In this document: positions 7,957-17,185 of the stretch, piece after piece | How positions within the stretch are numbered: position 1 is the stretch's first letter | Layout of the letters: every line of letters begins with the position of its first letter | DNA from: CAVVKW01 sp963761705 | Lineage (GTDB): Bacteria > Verrucomicrobiota > Verrucomicrobiia > Chthoniobacterales > JAATET01 | DNA length: 64,000 nt | Direction of reading: 5' to 3' | NCBI GenBank assembly: GCA_963761705.1 | Contig: CAVXHK010000003.1 | Coordinates: forward strand, 496,001 to 560,000 | The notes under the pieces: model-generated | Seen by the model: the letters and a program-made list of their open reading frames with translations, nothing else | Told to the model about the DNA's origin: nothing | Database searches by the model: none | Program-made: the position numbers and the translations under genes

Positions 7957-8944
7957 ACCCTTTGAGGGAGCCGCTGTGCGCTGGGACGGCGCGGCGGATG
8001 ATGGCGTCGCCGGTGAGGAGCTGGATGGCGTAGAAGATGAGGAGCGGGAGGAGGACGGCGCCCAGATCAAGGCCGGTGCCGAGGAAAATGGCGTTGGCCA
8101 GCGGGATGCCGGCTGCGAGGGTTTTCTGAGTCGAGCAGACGAAGGCGGTGATGGTGTCGTCGGTCGCGAATCGTTGGCGGCGGACGGCGACGGCAGCGAG
8201 GATGATCTGCAGGGCGAAGAGGACGAGGCAGAGGGCGGCGGTGATGGCGAAGGTGCCAGTGCCAAGGCGAGTCCAGAGGTCTTCACGAACGCTGTTGGCG
8301 AAGGCGACGTAGATGACGAGAAGGATGAGGGCGCTGTTGAAGTTGTTGAGTTTTGATTTGTGGCGGGCGGTCCATTCGTGGATTGGGCGGCGAACGAGTT
8401 GGCCCAAGAAGATCGGGGGGAGGACGGCGGAGGCGGTGTTGAGAAGCGCGGTGGCGACGTCGATACCTTGGCCGGAATCTGCCGGCGCGAGAAGGCCGAC
8501 GATGAGGGGGGTGAGGATGACGCCGACGAGGTTGGCGGCAGTGGCGTTGAAAATGGCGGGGGCGAGGCTGCCGCCGGCGCGGACGGAATACACGATGGAA
8601 GTCGAGATTGTGCAGGGAAGAGCGCCGAGAAGAATGAATCCGCTGACGAGAGATGGGGTGAGGTGGGGGCGGGCGGGGAGGAGAAGAATCAGGACGAGAA
8701 TGGGGGTGACGATGAAGAGAAAAACGTGGACGAAAAGGTGAACACGCCATTTCGCGAGGCCGCCGAGGATGGTCTCGGTCGGGAGGATAAGTCCGTTGAC
8801 GAAGAAGACGAGGAAGACGGCGGCGGTAGTGGCGAGCTCTGGGTGAAAGGGGCCGTCTGGATCGCTCGGGCCGGGGAGCGCGGCGGCAAACGCGATGGCG
8901 CCGAGGATGCCGAGGACGAACCAATTGGAGCGGAGGAAGGTCAT
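7955..8944 (-). CDS. SBF-like bile acid:sodium symporter family transporter
   Basis: A 329-residue membrane protein with about ten hydrophobic segments and the look of the SBF-like branch of the bile acid:sodium symporter superfamily. Supporting segments include FLVFFVNGLILPTETILGG, GFILLGALPCTISTSIVYS, FNATAANLVGVILTPLIVG and FVCSTQKTLAAGIPLA, where the paired unwound-helix motifs of this fold would lie. The substrate is unknown; relatives move organic anions with sodium, but direction and ligand cannot be read here. It is convergent with ssb and has no same-strand partner close by. Start ATG at 8944 sits right before the first membrane segment. Confidence 0.8.
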   Translation of the reverse strand: MTFLRSNWFVLGILGAIAFAAALPGPSDPDGPFHPELATTAAVFLVFFVNGLILPTETILGGLAKWRVHLFVHVFLFIVTPILVLILLLPARPHLTPSLVSGFILLGALPCTISTSIVYSVRAGGSLAPAIFNATAANLVGVILTPLIVGLLAPADSGQGIDVATALLNTASAVLPPIFLGQLVRRPIHEWTARHKSKLNNFNSALILLVIYVAFANSVREDLWTRLGTGTFAITAALCLVLFALQIILAAVAVRRQRFATDDTITAFVCSTQKTLAAGIPLANAIFLGTGLDLGAVLLPLLIFYAIQLLTGDAIIRRAVPAHSGSLKG

Positions 8945-9010
8945 GGGTGAATGCGGTTTCGCGCTAGGAATGCGGAGAACGCCGAGGGCAATTGGTGGGA
9001 CTCGATTTGA

Positions 9011-9391
9011 GTTGGAGGCGAGGCGTTCGACGTTTCTTCAAAACAACCTTCCGCCGAAATTGACGAGGAAGCCGAGATGAAAGTTCGAGAGCTTGCGGTC
9101 GCTTGAGACCGTTTTTTGCCAATGATGACGGCAAGGGCTTGAATGGATTCGGGTTCGCTGAGGACAAGCTTCGTTGATCACGAGTTCATTGCGAACGACC
9201 TCGTCGAAGCGCTCTTTCCGCAGTTCGATCTGGGTCGGCTCTTCGCGTTCGACCTGAAGCCCCAATTTTATCACCTCGCTTGCTAGACGAACGTCGAAGA
9301 CCGACTCGAGGAGGCCGAGACCGGGTTTACGGTGGAGTTCGAATGCAGCTTTCGCGACAAGTGGGGCGATCTCGTCGTCCGGCATTGGCAA
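9011..9391 (-). pseudogene. GxxExxY-family protein, frameshifted and stop-interrupted
   Basis: The open part (117 residues, stop at 9038-9040) opens with a good GxxExxY-family N-terminus (KAAFELHRKPGLGLLESVF, ELRKERFDEVVRNELVINE). After that the frame reads nonsense (ACPQRTRIHSSPCRHHW), while the +1 frame gives KLVLSEPESIQALAVIIGKK, which matches the expected 'vivELKsieaLapvh' strand. The original frame then resumes with RKLSNFHLGFLVNFGGRLF, the conserved end. An in-frame TGA at 9038-9040 is followed by RNVERLASN, which again fits the family tail. So at least two frameshifts plus a nonsense codon break the gene. Function of the intact family is not settled. Confidence 0.7.
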
Positions 9392-9556
9392 TTCTTGGCG
9401 TTCTCCCCGTTCTTCGCGCGAGCAGAATCACCTCGTGCGCAAAGTTGCGGCGACCGGAGTGCGGTGGTAAATTTTTCCCTTGGTTGACGCGGATTCCCCG
9501 CGTTTTCTACTCCGCCCGGTTCCGTGCCGGGACCTAACTCGTAACGAATTTTGTCT

Positions 9557-12500
9557 ATGAATCACGCTCTGCCCAATTCCGATCTCGTCCGCCGCTCCCT
9601 TTACTCGGCGGAAAACGAACACGACGCGTGCGGCGTTGGGATGATCGCGCAGGTGAGCGGGAAACGTTCGAACAAGATTCTCAGGATCGGCCTGCGTTCG
9701 CTTTGCAGCCTCATGCACCGCGGAGCGCTCGACGCGGACGCGAAGACGGGCGATGGCGCTGGAGTGATCACGCAGATCCCTTACAAGGTTTTTGCGCCGG
9801 AGGTCGCGCGGCTGGGCCATCAGCTCTACAAGGAATCGGACCTGGGCGTGGGCGTGCTGTTCCTGCCCCACGACAACGCTTACGCGCAAGCGCGAGCGAA
9901 GGCGATCACGCAGGAAGTGATCGAGCGGCGCGGGATGTTTTTCTTCGGCTGGCGGGAGGTGCCGATCAACCTGCGCGTCCTCGGTGACAAGGCCCAGACG
10001 ACGATGCCGCGCATCGAGCACGCGCTCATCGGAAAGCCGTGGGAAATGGCGGACGCCGACTACGAAAAGCGACTCTTCCTGGCTCGTAACGAGATCGAGA
10101 AGGCGGCCGCTGAGGCGAAGATTCAGAACTTCTACATCCCGTCCTTTTCTCACCGGACGATCGTTTACAAAGGACTGCTCGTCTCGGCTTCTTTGGAGAA
10201 ATTTTATCCCGACCTGTCGCACCCGGACTACGAGACGGCGATCGTCGTTTACCATCAGCGCTACAGCACGAACACCTTCCCGACGTGGCCGCTGGCTCAG
10301 CCGTTCCGGATGATGGCGCACAACGGCGAGATCAATACGGTGCGGGGAAATCGCAACTGGACGCACGCCCGCGAGTCGGAGTTGCAGGCGGATTTCTGGG
10401 GCGAGGACATCGATCTGCTAAAGCCGATCATCCAGCCGGGCGGGTCGGATTCCGCGAGCCTCGACAACGTTGCGGAGGTGGTGTCGATGTCAGGCCGGAG
10501 TCCACTGCACACGATGACCATGCTGGTTCCACCCGCGTGGCGGACGGACCGGAAGATGCCGGACGACCTGCGCGCGTTCTACGAATATCACCGCTGCATC
10601 TGCGAGCCTTGGGATGGACCGGCGGCGCTCGTCTTCACGGACGGGACAACGGTCGGGGCTTGCCTGGATCGGAATGGACTGCGCCCAGCGCGATACAAAT
10701 TAACGAACGACGGCATCTTCACGCTGGGATCCGAAGTTGGCGTGGATGGGCTTGCCGCGACGGACGTGATCGAAAAGGGGCGGCTGGCTCCGGGCGAGAT
10801 GATCGCGATCGACACGGCTGAAGGGAAATTGCTCCACGACACCGAGATCAAGGCGAAGCTCGCGGCGGGCCAACCTTATGCGAGTTGGCTCGCGGAGAAT
10901 CTTGTGCGCGTCGACAAGTCGACGGACGACGAGATCAAGCCGACGACCGACGAGGTCGACATCCTGACGCTGACGCAGCGGCAAGTTGCGTTTGGCTACA
11001 GCAGCGAGGAGGTCGATATGATCCTCAAGCCGATGCTGAAGACGGGCGCAGAGGCGGTCGGTTCGATGGGCGACGACACGCCGCTGGCGGTGTTGTCGTT
11101 GCGGCCGCGGCTGATCTACACGTATTTTCGGCAGCTGTTCGCGCAGGTGACGAATCCGCCGATCGATCCGATCCGCGAGAAGCTCGTGATGTCGTTGCAC
11201 ACGGTGTTGGGCTGGCGGCGAAACCTGTTGAGCGAGACGCCGGCGCATTGCGAGCAAGTGATGATCGATACCCCGATCCTTCTGGACTCGGAGCTGAAGA
11301 AATTGCGGACTCTGCCAGCGCCGCACGCGTCGGCGACGGTCTCGACGCTTTGGTCAGTTGCTGAAGGGCCCGCTGGTCTCGCTGCGGCGGTCGAGCGGAT
11401 CCGGCAAGATGCCGCGACCGCCGTCGAGAATGGCGCGCGGATTCTCGTGCTTTCGGATCGCGGCGTTGACCACGCGAACGTTGCCGTGCCGGCGCTGATG
11501 GCCATGGGCGCGGTGCACCATCATCTGCGGCGGGTCGGGAAGCGGATGCGCGCAAGCGTGGTCGTGGAGACCGGCGAGGCCCGGGACGTGCATCAGATCG
11601 CGTGCCTCGTCGGCTACGGCGCGAGCTGCGTGAATCCTTACCTTGCGCTGGAGACGGTGCGTGAGCTCGTCGAGAATGGCGGGGTCGAGGGCGACTACGC
11701 CTTTTGCGCGAAAAATTACCGGACGGCGCTCGAGAACGGGCTGCTCAAGATCATGTCGAAGATGGGGATCTCCATCGTGAGCAGTTACCGCGGAGCGCAG
11801 GTCTTCGAGGCCATCGGCATCGGCGATAACCTCATCGCCGGGTGCTTCAAGGGGACTTCTTCGCAGGTCGGCGGAGTTGGTTTCGAGGAGATCGCGCGGG
11901 AAATGCTGGTCCGCCACGAGATGGCGTACGCCAACGCCGTGCCGGTCGAGGCCGGGAAGCTGGAGGATCCGGGTTTCTATCGGTTCCGCCGCGGGGGGGA
12001 GACGCACGCCTACACGCCGCCGGTGATCCAAAACTTCCACACGTACGTCGGCATCAAAGGCGCGGACAAAGCGGGGAAGCTGGAGGATTACGAAAAATAC
12101 GTCGCCGCGTTGGTGGCGTCGCGTCCGAGCGCATTTCGAAATCTCCTGGAGCTGCTGCCACTGAGTTCGGGACCGGTGCCTTTGGACGAAGTTGAACCCA
12201 TTGAGGAAATTCGTCGCCGCTTCACGACGGCGGGCATGTCGCTCGGAGCGTTGAGTCCCGAGGCGCACGAGACGCTCGCGATCGCGATGAACCGCATCGG
12301 CGGCAAGTCGAACAGCGGCGAGGGCGGGGAAGATCCAGCGCGCTTCAAGCGCCGGGAAAACGGCGATTGGGCGAACAGCGCGATCAAGCAGGTCGCGTCC
12401 GGGCGATTTGGCGTTTCAGCGGCTTACCTCGCGACGGCAAAGGAGATCGAAATTAAAATGGCGCAGGGCGCGAAGCCGGGTGAGGGCGGGCAGCTGCCGG

Positions 12501-14146
12501 GCCACAAGGTGACGGCCTACATCGCGAAGTTACGGCATTCCGTCGAAGGCGTGACGCTCATCTCGCCGCCGCCGCACCACGACATTTACTCCATCGAGGA
12601 TCTGGCTCAGTTGATCTACGACCTCAAGCAGGTGAATCCACGGGCGCGGATCTGCGTGAAGCTCGTGGCGGAGGCCGGCGTCGGCACCATTGCGGCGGGC
12701 GTGGCGAAGGCGCACGCGGACATCATTCTCGTGAGCGGTCACGACGGCGGGACGGGAGCTTCGCCGCTGAGTTCGATCAAGAACGCGGGCGGGCCTTGGG
12801 AGTTGGGCGTGGCGGAGACGCACCAGGTCCTCATGCTCAACGGGCTGCGAAACCGGGTGACGCTGCGCACCGATGGCGGTATGAAGAGCGGCGAAGACAT
12901 CATCTACGCAACGCTGCTCGGCGCGGAGGAATACAACTTCGGAACGGCGGCGATGATCGCGATGGGCTGCGTCTACGTGCGCAAATGCCACCTCAATACT
13001 TGCCCGGTCGGCGTCGCGACGCTCAATCCTGATCTCAGGGCGAAGTTCAAGGGCAAGCCGGAGAACGTGGTTCAATTTTTCAACGGCGTGGCCGAGGAAG
13101 TGCGCACGCTCATGGCTGGCCTCGGGTTCCGGACGATCGACGAAATGATCGGGCGGGTCGAGTGCCTGCGGCAGCGCCACGTGCCGGATCATCCGAAAGC
13201 CAATACGTTGGATCTCTCGCGGCTGATTGTCGACGTGGCGGGTGACGACCCGGGCGCGGCGCGGCACGCCACGCGCGATCGCAACGACGGACCGGAAGAC
13301 CGCACGCTCGACCAGGACGTGCTTCAGGACGCGCGTGATGCGATCAACGAAGGACTGCCGGTCAAGCTGCACTACAAAGTGCGCAACACGAATCGCTCCG
13401 TTGGGACGCAACTCTCCGGCGAGATCGGTTACCAATACGGAGCCGAGGGGCTGCCGGAGGGAACCATCGAGCTGAATCTGTCGGGCAGCGCCGGGCAGAG
13501 CTTTGGCGCGTTCCTCGCGCCGGGCGTGCGATTGATCCTGACCGGAGAGGCGAACGATTACGTCGGCAAGCTCATGAGTGGCGGCGAGATCATCATCAAG
13601 CCGTGGGCTGGGGCGGGATTTGTCGCGGCGGAGAACAGCATCATCGGAAATACCGTGATGTACGGTGCTTCGGCGGGGCACCTGTATGCAAACGGTCGGG
13701 CCGGCGAGCGCTTCGCGGTGCGGAACAGCGGCGGCACCGCGGTTATCGAGGGGCTGGGTGATCACGGCTGCGAATACATGACCAACGGCACGGTTGTCGT
13801 GCTCGGGGGGACCGGGAAGAACTTCGGCGCGGGCATGACCGGCGGCGAGGCGTTCATCCTTGATGCGAGCGACGACTTTCCGGAAAATCTCAACCATCAA
13901 TTGGTCGAGGCCAACCGGTTGTCGGACGACGCGGACTTCGAGAAGTTGAAGACCTTGGTCTCAAAGCACCTGGAGCTGACCGGGAGTGCGCTGGCGAAGA
14001 CGGTGCTCGACGACTGGAGCGCTTTCCAGAGTCAGTTCTGGAAAGTTTCACCGAAGGTGCCGGACGCACCGACGATCCCGGTTGCGAAGGATGCGAAGGC
14101 GGAAGAAAAGGTGACCATCTCGGAAAAGATCGCGGCGGCCCGGTGA
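9557..14146 (+). CDS. gltB: Glutamate synthase large subunit
   Basis: The 1529-residue protein makes glutamate from glutamine and 2-oxoglutarate. From ATG at 9557 the first 24 residues form a propeptide that would be cut to expose Cys25 (NEHDACGVGMIAQ), the nucleophile of the glutaminase domain (to about residue 420). The central and FMN-binding synthase domains follow (SLGALSPEAHETLAIAMNR; AQGAKPGEGGQLPG; SGHDGGTGASPL), then three cysteines for the 3Fe-4S cluster in MGCVYVRKCHLNTCPVG. The C-terminal beta-helix has the expected repeats (GQSFGAFLAPG; GAGMTGGEAFI). No gltD lies next to it, so the electron donor subunit is encoded elsewhere or ferredoxin is used. The upstream TTG at 9551 is a possible but less likely start. 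Confidence 0.96.
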   Translation: MNHALPNSDLVRRSLYSAENEHDACGVGMIAQVSGKRSNKILRIGLRSLCSLMHRGALDADAKTGDGAGVITQIPYKVFAPEVARLGHQLYKESDLGVGVLFLPHDNAYAQARAKAITQEVIERRGMFFFGWREVPINLRVLGDKAQTTMPRIEHALIGKPWEMADADYEKRLFLARNEIEKAAAEAKIQNFYIPSFSHRTIVYKGLLVSASLEKFYPDLSHPDYETAIVVYHQRYSTNTFPTWPLAQPFRMMAHNGEINTVRGNRNWTHARESELQADFWGEDIDLLKPIIQPGGSDSASLDNVAEVVSMSGRSPLHTMTMLVPPAWRTDRKMPDDLRAFYEYHRCICEPWDGPAALVFTDGTTVGACLDRNGLRPARYKLTNDGIFTLGSEVGVDGLAATDVIEKGRLAPGEMIAIDTAEGKLLHDTEIKAKLAAGQPYASWLAENLVRVDKSTDDEIKPTTDEVDILTLTQRQVAFGYSSEEVDMILKPMLKTGAEAVGSMGDDTPLAVLSLRPRLIYTYFRQLFAQVTNPPIDPIREKLVMSLHTVLGWRRNLLSETPAHCEQVMIDTPILLDSELKKLRTLPAPHASATVSTLWSVAEGPAGLAAAVERIRQDAATAVENGARILVLSDRGVDHANVAVPALMAMGAVHHHLRRVGKRMRASVVVETGEARDVHQIACLVGYGASCVNPYLALETVRELVENGGVEGDYAFCAKNYRTALENGLLKIMSKMGISIVSSYRGAQVFEAIGIGDNLIAGCFKGTSSQVGGVGFEEIAREMLVRHEMAYANAVPVEAGKLEDPGFYRFRRGGETHAYTPPVIQNFHTYVGIKGADKAGKLEDYEKYVAALVASRPSAFRNLLELLPLSSGPVPLDEVEPIEEIRRRFTTAGMSLGALSPEAHETLAIAMNRIGGKSNSGEGGEDPARFKRRENGDWANSAIKQVASGRFGVSAAYLATAKEIEIKMAQGAKPGEGGQLPGHKVTAYIAKLRHSVEGVTLISPPPHHDIYSIEDLAQLIYDLKQVNPRARICVKLVAEAGVGTIAAGVAKAHADIILVSGHDGGTGASPLSSIKNAGGPWELGVAETHQVLMLNGLRNRVTLRTDGGMKSGEDIIYATLLGAEEYNFGTAAMIAMGCVYVRKCHLNTCPVGVATLNPDLRAKFKGKPENVVQFFNGVAEEVRTLMAGLGFRTIDEMIGRVECLRQRHVPDHPKANTLDLSRLIVDVAGDDPGAARHATRDRNDGPEDRTLDQDVLQDARDAINEGLPVKLHYKVRNTNRSVGTQLSGEIGYQYGAEGLPEGTIELNLSGSAGQSFGAFLAPGVRLILTGEANDYVGKLMSGGEIIIKPWAGAGFVAAENSIIGNTVMYGASAGHLYANGRAGERFAVRNSGGTAVIEGLGDHGCEYMTNGTVVVLGGTGKNFGAGMTGGEAFILDASDDFPENLNHQLVEANRLSDDADFEKLKTLVSKHLELTGSALAKTVLDDWSAFQSQFWKVSPKVPDAPTIPVAKDAKAEEKVTISEKIAAAR

Positions 14147-14184
14147 GGGAAGGTTACGGCTCCGCCGTTCGGTTGGGTCATCGG

Positions 14185-14208
14185 CTGGAGCCGGAGCGAA
14201 GTGGAGAC
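14185..14208. repeat. 24-bp dispersed extragenic repeat, copy 1
   Basis: The sequence ctggagccggagcgaagtgg plus the next four bases recurs in inverse orientation at 58978-59001 with 23 of 24 identical bases. Both copies are outside genes, here between gltB and the DUF2071 gene. The surrounding 14168-14245 segment also carries GGGTCATCGG and CGCCGCTCTGG pieces that resemble the hairpin repeats at 33171, 59121 and 60171. Confidence 0.55.
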
Positions 14209-14279
14209 CGCCGCTCTGGACGACCCGATGCCACGATGGGCGATCCGACGGCGGTTCGGCGTTCGTTTCTTTATCTGTG

Positions 14280-15011
14280 ATGCGGGATCAATTCGTTGAC
14301 GTGAGTGCGCGGCCTTCGGGTCCGGAAGTCATGCGGCAGAAATGGCGGCGTTTGCTGTTCCTTCACTGGGAGGTGGACGCGGAGGCGGTGCAGGCATCGC
14401 TGCCGCATGGGCTGGAGGTGGATCGCTTCGACGGGAGAGCCTACGTGGGAGTGGTGCCGTTTTTCATGCAAGACGTGCGCCCGCGGTTTTGTCCCCCGGT
14501 TTACTGGCTGTCGGACTTCCTGGAGTTGAACGTGCGGACCTACGTGCGGGACCGCGAGGGACGGCCGGGGGTGTGGTTTTACTCCCTGGATTGCACTCAG
14601 CCGGTGGCGGTGTGGGCGGCGCGGACGTTTTTCAAATTGCCCTATTTCCGGGCGCGGATGCGGGCGCAGGTCGGGCCGGAGAGTTCGTTTGTCTACTACG
14701 ATTGCAAGCGCCGGGGCGAGCGGGCGACGGCGCACTACGAATACCGGGCGAGCGGACCGTTCGCACGGTCGGTGGCGGGGACGTTGGAGGCGTTTCTGGT
14801 GGAGCGGTATCGGCTGTTTGCTTACCGGGACCGGCGGCTTTTCTCGGGCAGCGTGTGGCATCAACCCTACGAAGTCGCGCCGGCGGAGGTCCCCCGCTGG
14901 AGTGAGCTGCCGATGGAGCAGGCGGGCTTCGACGTCGGCGGGGTGCCACCGGATCACGCACTCATGAGCGACGGCGTGGACGTGCACGTTTATCCGTTGC
15001 GCGGAGTTTGA
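14280..15011 (+). CDS. DUF2071 (YqjF-like) protein
   Basis: A 243-residue soluble protein of the DUF2071/YqjF family, structurally related to acetoacetate decarboxylase but with no agreed function. Typical features are KWRRLLFLHWEVDAEAVQ near the start, LPHGLEVDRFDGRAYVGVVP, and the ELNVRTYVRDREGRPGVWF strand in the middle. ATG at 14280 is used; GTG at 14277 lies directly before it and is not distinguishable. It stands alone between gltB and opgG with a repeat-bearing gap upstream. No catalytic role can be assigned. Confidence 0.8.
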   Translation: MRDQFVDVSARPSGPEVMRQKWRRLLFLHWEVDAEAVQASLPHGLEVDRFDGRAYVGVVPFFMQDVRPRFCPPVYWLSDFLELNVRTYVRDREGRPGVWFYSLDCTQPVAVWAARTFFKLPYFRARMRAQVGPESSFVYYDCKRRGERATAHYEYRASGPFARSVAGTLEAFLVERYRLFAYRDRRLFSGSVWHQPYEVAPAEVPRWSELPMEQAGFDVGGVPPDHALMSDGVDVHVYPLRGV

Positions 15012-15085
15012 AGTTTCCACTCGGGTCATTCTCGTGTTTCTAGGCCCGTGCGGTTGATGGTGGTAGCGATGAGCGGGGCAATTCG

Positions 15086-16597
15086 ATGAAGACGCATCTG
15101 GTTTTTGCAGTGATGACGATTGCGCTCCTGGTCTTTGTGATCAGTCGGACGGGGTCGGCACCGTTATCGTTCGACGACGTGATTGGGCAGGCGAAGCGGC
15201 TGAGCTTGGTACCCTATGAGCGGCGGGCGGACGTCGCGTCGGAAGCGCTGCGGACGGCGGATTACGACGCGGTGCGCAAGATCAAACCGCGTCGCGAACG
15301 CTCGGTCTGGCGCGACAAGGGACTGCCTTTTCAGCTCGCGTTCTTTCCGACGGCTGGTCTGCATCTCCAGCCGGTGACGTTCTTTGCCACGAATCGAGAA
15401 GGCGCGAAGTGGCTGCGCCCAGCGGCGGACGACTTTGAATACGTCGACAACGAAATCCCGGCGGAGGATCAGGGAAAAGTCGATTACGCGGGGGTGCGGG
15501 TGCTTTACCCGATGAACAAGGACGACAAGCTCGACGAGGTCGTGACGTTCCTCGGCGCGAGTTATTTCCGGGCAATGGCGAAGGATCAGGTCTGGGGAAT
15601 CTCGGCTCGGGGGATCGCGATCGATCCGGGCGGGAAGGGCGCCGAGGAGTTTCCAATTTTCACGACGTTCTGGTTCGAAGAGCCGACGGCGGGCGCGGGG
15701 GATCTGAAATTTTATGCCCTGCTGGACGGGCCTAGCTTGACCGGAGCTTACGAGTTCCGCGTGCGACCGGGGCCTGAAACGCGGATCGACGTGCGGGCGG
15801 TGATTTTCGCCCGGGAGGAGATCAAGTCTCTGGGGATCGCGCCGCTGACGAGCATGTATTGGTACGGGGAAAATACGAGCAACACGTTCGGAAACTTCCG
15901 GCCCGAGATCCACGATTCGGACGGCCTGCAACTCGAGACGGCGGGCGGTGAGTGGCTCTGGCGGCCGTTGGCCTGGTCCCAGCAAGCGCAGTGGAACGTC
16001 TTCGAGCAGGCGGTGACTCCGAAGGGGTTCGGGCTCTTTCAGCGGGATCGCGTTTTCGAGCACTACCAGGACCTCGAGGCAAATTACCACCAAAGACCGA
16101 GTGTCTGGGTCCAGCCGAACGGCGATTGGGGGGCGGGCGAAGTGAAGCTGCTGCAGTTGCCGACGGGCGACGAATACATGGATAACGTGGTCGCGTTTTG
16201 GCAGTCGGCGGAACCCATCGCCGCCGGTGGGCGGCGCGAATACGATTACACGCTCGTGTGGTTCACGGAGAACGCAGGCCTGCCGCCGCTCGGGCGGAGT
16301 CTGGCAACGCGGATCGATTACCAAGATCAGAAGTATTACCGCCAAGTGGTGCTGGATTTCGGCGGCGGTGAGCTGGGTGGCTTGAAAGCCGACGCGGCGG
16401 TGAAACCGGATTTGTGGATCAGCGAGAACGGGAAGATGGCGGATTTTGGAATCCAGAAGAACGTGAACGACGGGACGTGGCGGGTGAGTTTTGTCCCCGC
16501 GACGGGCCGAACGGATCAGCCGGTCGAGATGCGGTGCACCCTCACGCTGGACGGGCGACCGATGACGGAAACCTGGACCTACACGTGGGTGCCGTGA
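15086..16597 (+). CDS. opgG: Periplasmic glucan biosynthesis protein OpgG/MdoG
   Basis: The 503-residue protein belongs to the OpgG/OpgD family, which shapes osmoregulated periplasmic glucans, probably by branching the linear chain delivered by OpgH. A signal peptide occupies about residues 1-26 (HLVFAVMTIALLVFVISRTGS). The body has LSFDDVIGQAKRLS, LTSMYWYGENTSNTFGNFRPEIHDSDGLQ (split here as LTSMYWYGE and FRPEIHDSDGLQ), and the C-terminal immunoglobulin-like part RVSFVPATGRTDQPVEMR. It is followed by a small membrane protein gene and then by opgH, so all three probably form one operon. Confidence 0.92.
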   Translation: MKTHLVFAVMTIALLVFVISRTGSAPLSFDDVIGQAKRLSLVPYERRADVASEALRTADYDAVRKIKPRRERSVWRDKGLPFQLAFFPTAGLHLQPVTFFATNREGAKWLRPAADDFEYVDNEIPAEDQGKVDYAGVRVLYPMNKDDKLDEVVTFLGASYFRAMAKDQVWGISARGIAIDPGGKGAEEFPIFTTFWFEEPTAGAGDLKFYALLDGPSLTGAYEFRVRPGPETRIDVRAVIFAREEIKSLGIAPLTSMYWYGENTSNTFGNFRPEIHDSDGLQLETAGGEWLWRPLAWSQQAQWNVFEQAVTPKGFGLFQRDRVFEHYQDLEANYHQRPSVWVQPNGDWGAGEVKLLQLPTGDEYMDNVVAFWQSAEPIAAGGRREYDYTLVWFTENAGLPPLGRSLATRIDYQDQKYYRQVVLDFGGGELGGLKADAAVKPDLWISENGKMADFGIQKNVNDGTWRVSFVPATGRTDQPVEMRCTLTLDGRPMTETWTYTWVP

Positions 16598-16654
16598 CCG
16601 CCAGGGCATGCGCGATTGGTGAATAATGGATGGTGATTGGAGGAAACGCAGGCG

Positions 16655-17185
16655 ATGAGTGGGGACGTTGATTTAAAGGAGTGGAACGCGGCGTGCGTGA
16701 GGTTGGAGGATTTCCTGCGGGCGCACCGGATCGAGGATCGGTCGCGGCAGGTGGAATTAGTGGCGGAGTTGTTGGCCGACGCCCGGAGCGCGGACGCGTC
16801 GGGTGTGGGGGCGACCGAGCGGGTGATGGCCGTGGCGGATGCGCGGGTCGAACGTTGGTTTGCTGGACTGGTCGACGGGGCGGGGTCGGACCGCGGGCGG
16901 GCGGCCTACTACTCGACGGGGATCTATCGGCGGTGGCCGGGAGCATTTCTTCGCGAGGAGATCCCGGACGAGATGCGGGAGGCAGTGCGAACCGCTTCGG
17001 TGCAGGCTGGGCCGGATTTGGAATTCACGAGTCTCATTCGAAAGGAGGTCGACTACGGGCCGATGGAGGGCATCGCGGAGGAGACTTGGACGACGTTTTC
17101 GTGGGGGCACGTGTTGCGGGCGTTCCTGGCCTGGGCGCTCGTCTTCGTCGCAGTCTACGGATTTTACCTGGGGTATCTGGCGTGA
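16655..17185 (+). CDS. Small membrane-anchored protein between opgG and opgH
   Basis: A 176-residue protein not recognised as a known family. The first 150 residues are soluble and charged, and a single membrane segment ends it (AFLAWALVFVAVYGFYLGYLA). Its stop codon overlaps the GTG start of opgH (GTGA), so the two are probably made together. The OpgH here lacks the roughly 140-residue cytoplasmic N-terminal region seen in the enterobacterial protein, so this gene could supply that part as a separate chain; no sequence similarity was seen to support this. ATG at 16655 is chosen; TTG at 16637 is an alternative. Confidence 0.8.
   Translation: MSGDVDLKEWNAACVRLEDFLRAHRIEDRSRQVELVAELLADARSADASGVGATERVMAVADARVERWFAGLVDGAGSDRGRAAYYSTGIYRRWPGAFLREEIPDEMREAVRTASVQAGPDLEFTSLIRKEVDYGPMEGIAEETWTTFSWGHVLRAFLAWALVFVAVYGFYLGYLA

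Noticed and set aside
16681..17181. OpgH frame extended upstream by 167 codons
   Set aside because: This part lies out of frame inside the small membrane protein gene and has Gly/Arg-rich shadow composition; the GTG at 17182 fits the overlap and the start of homology.
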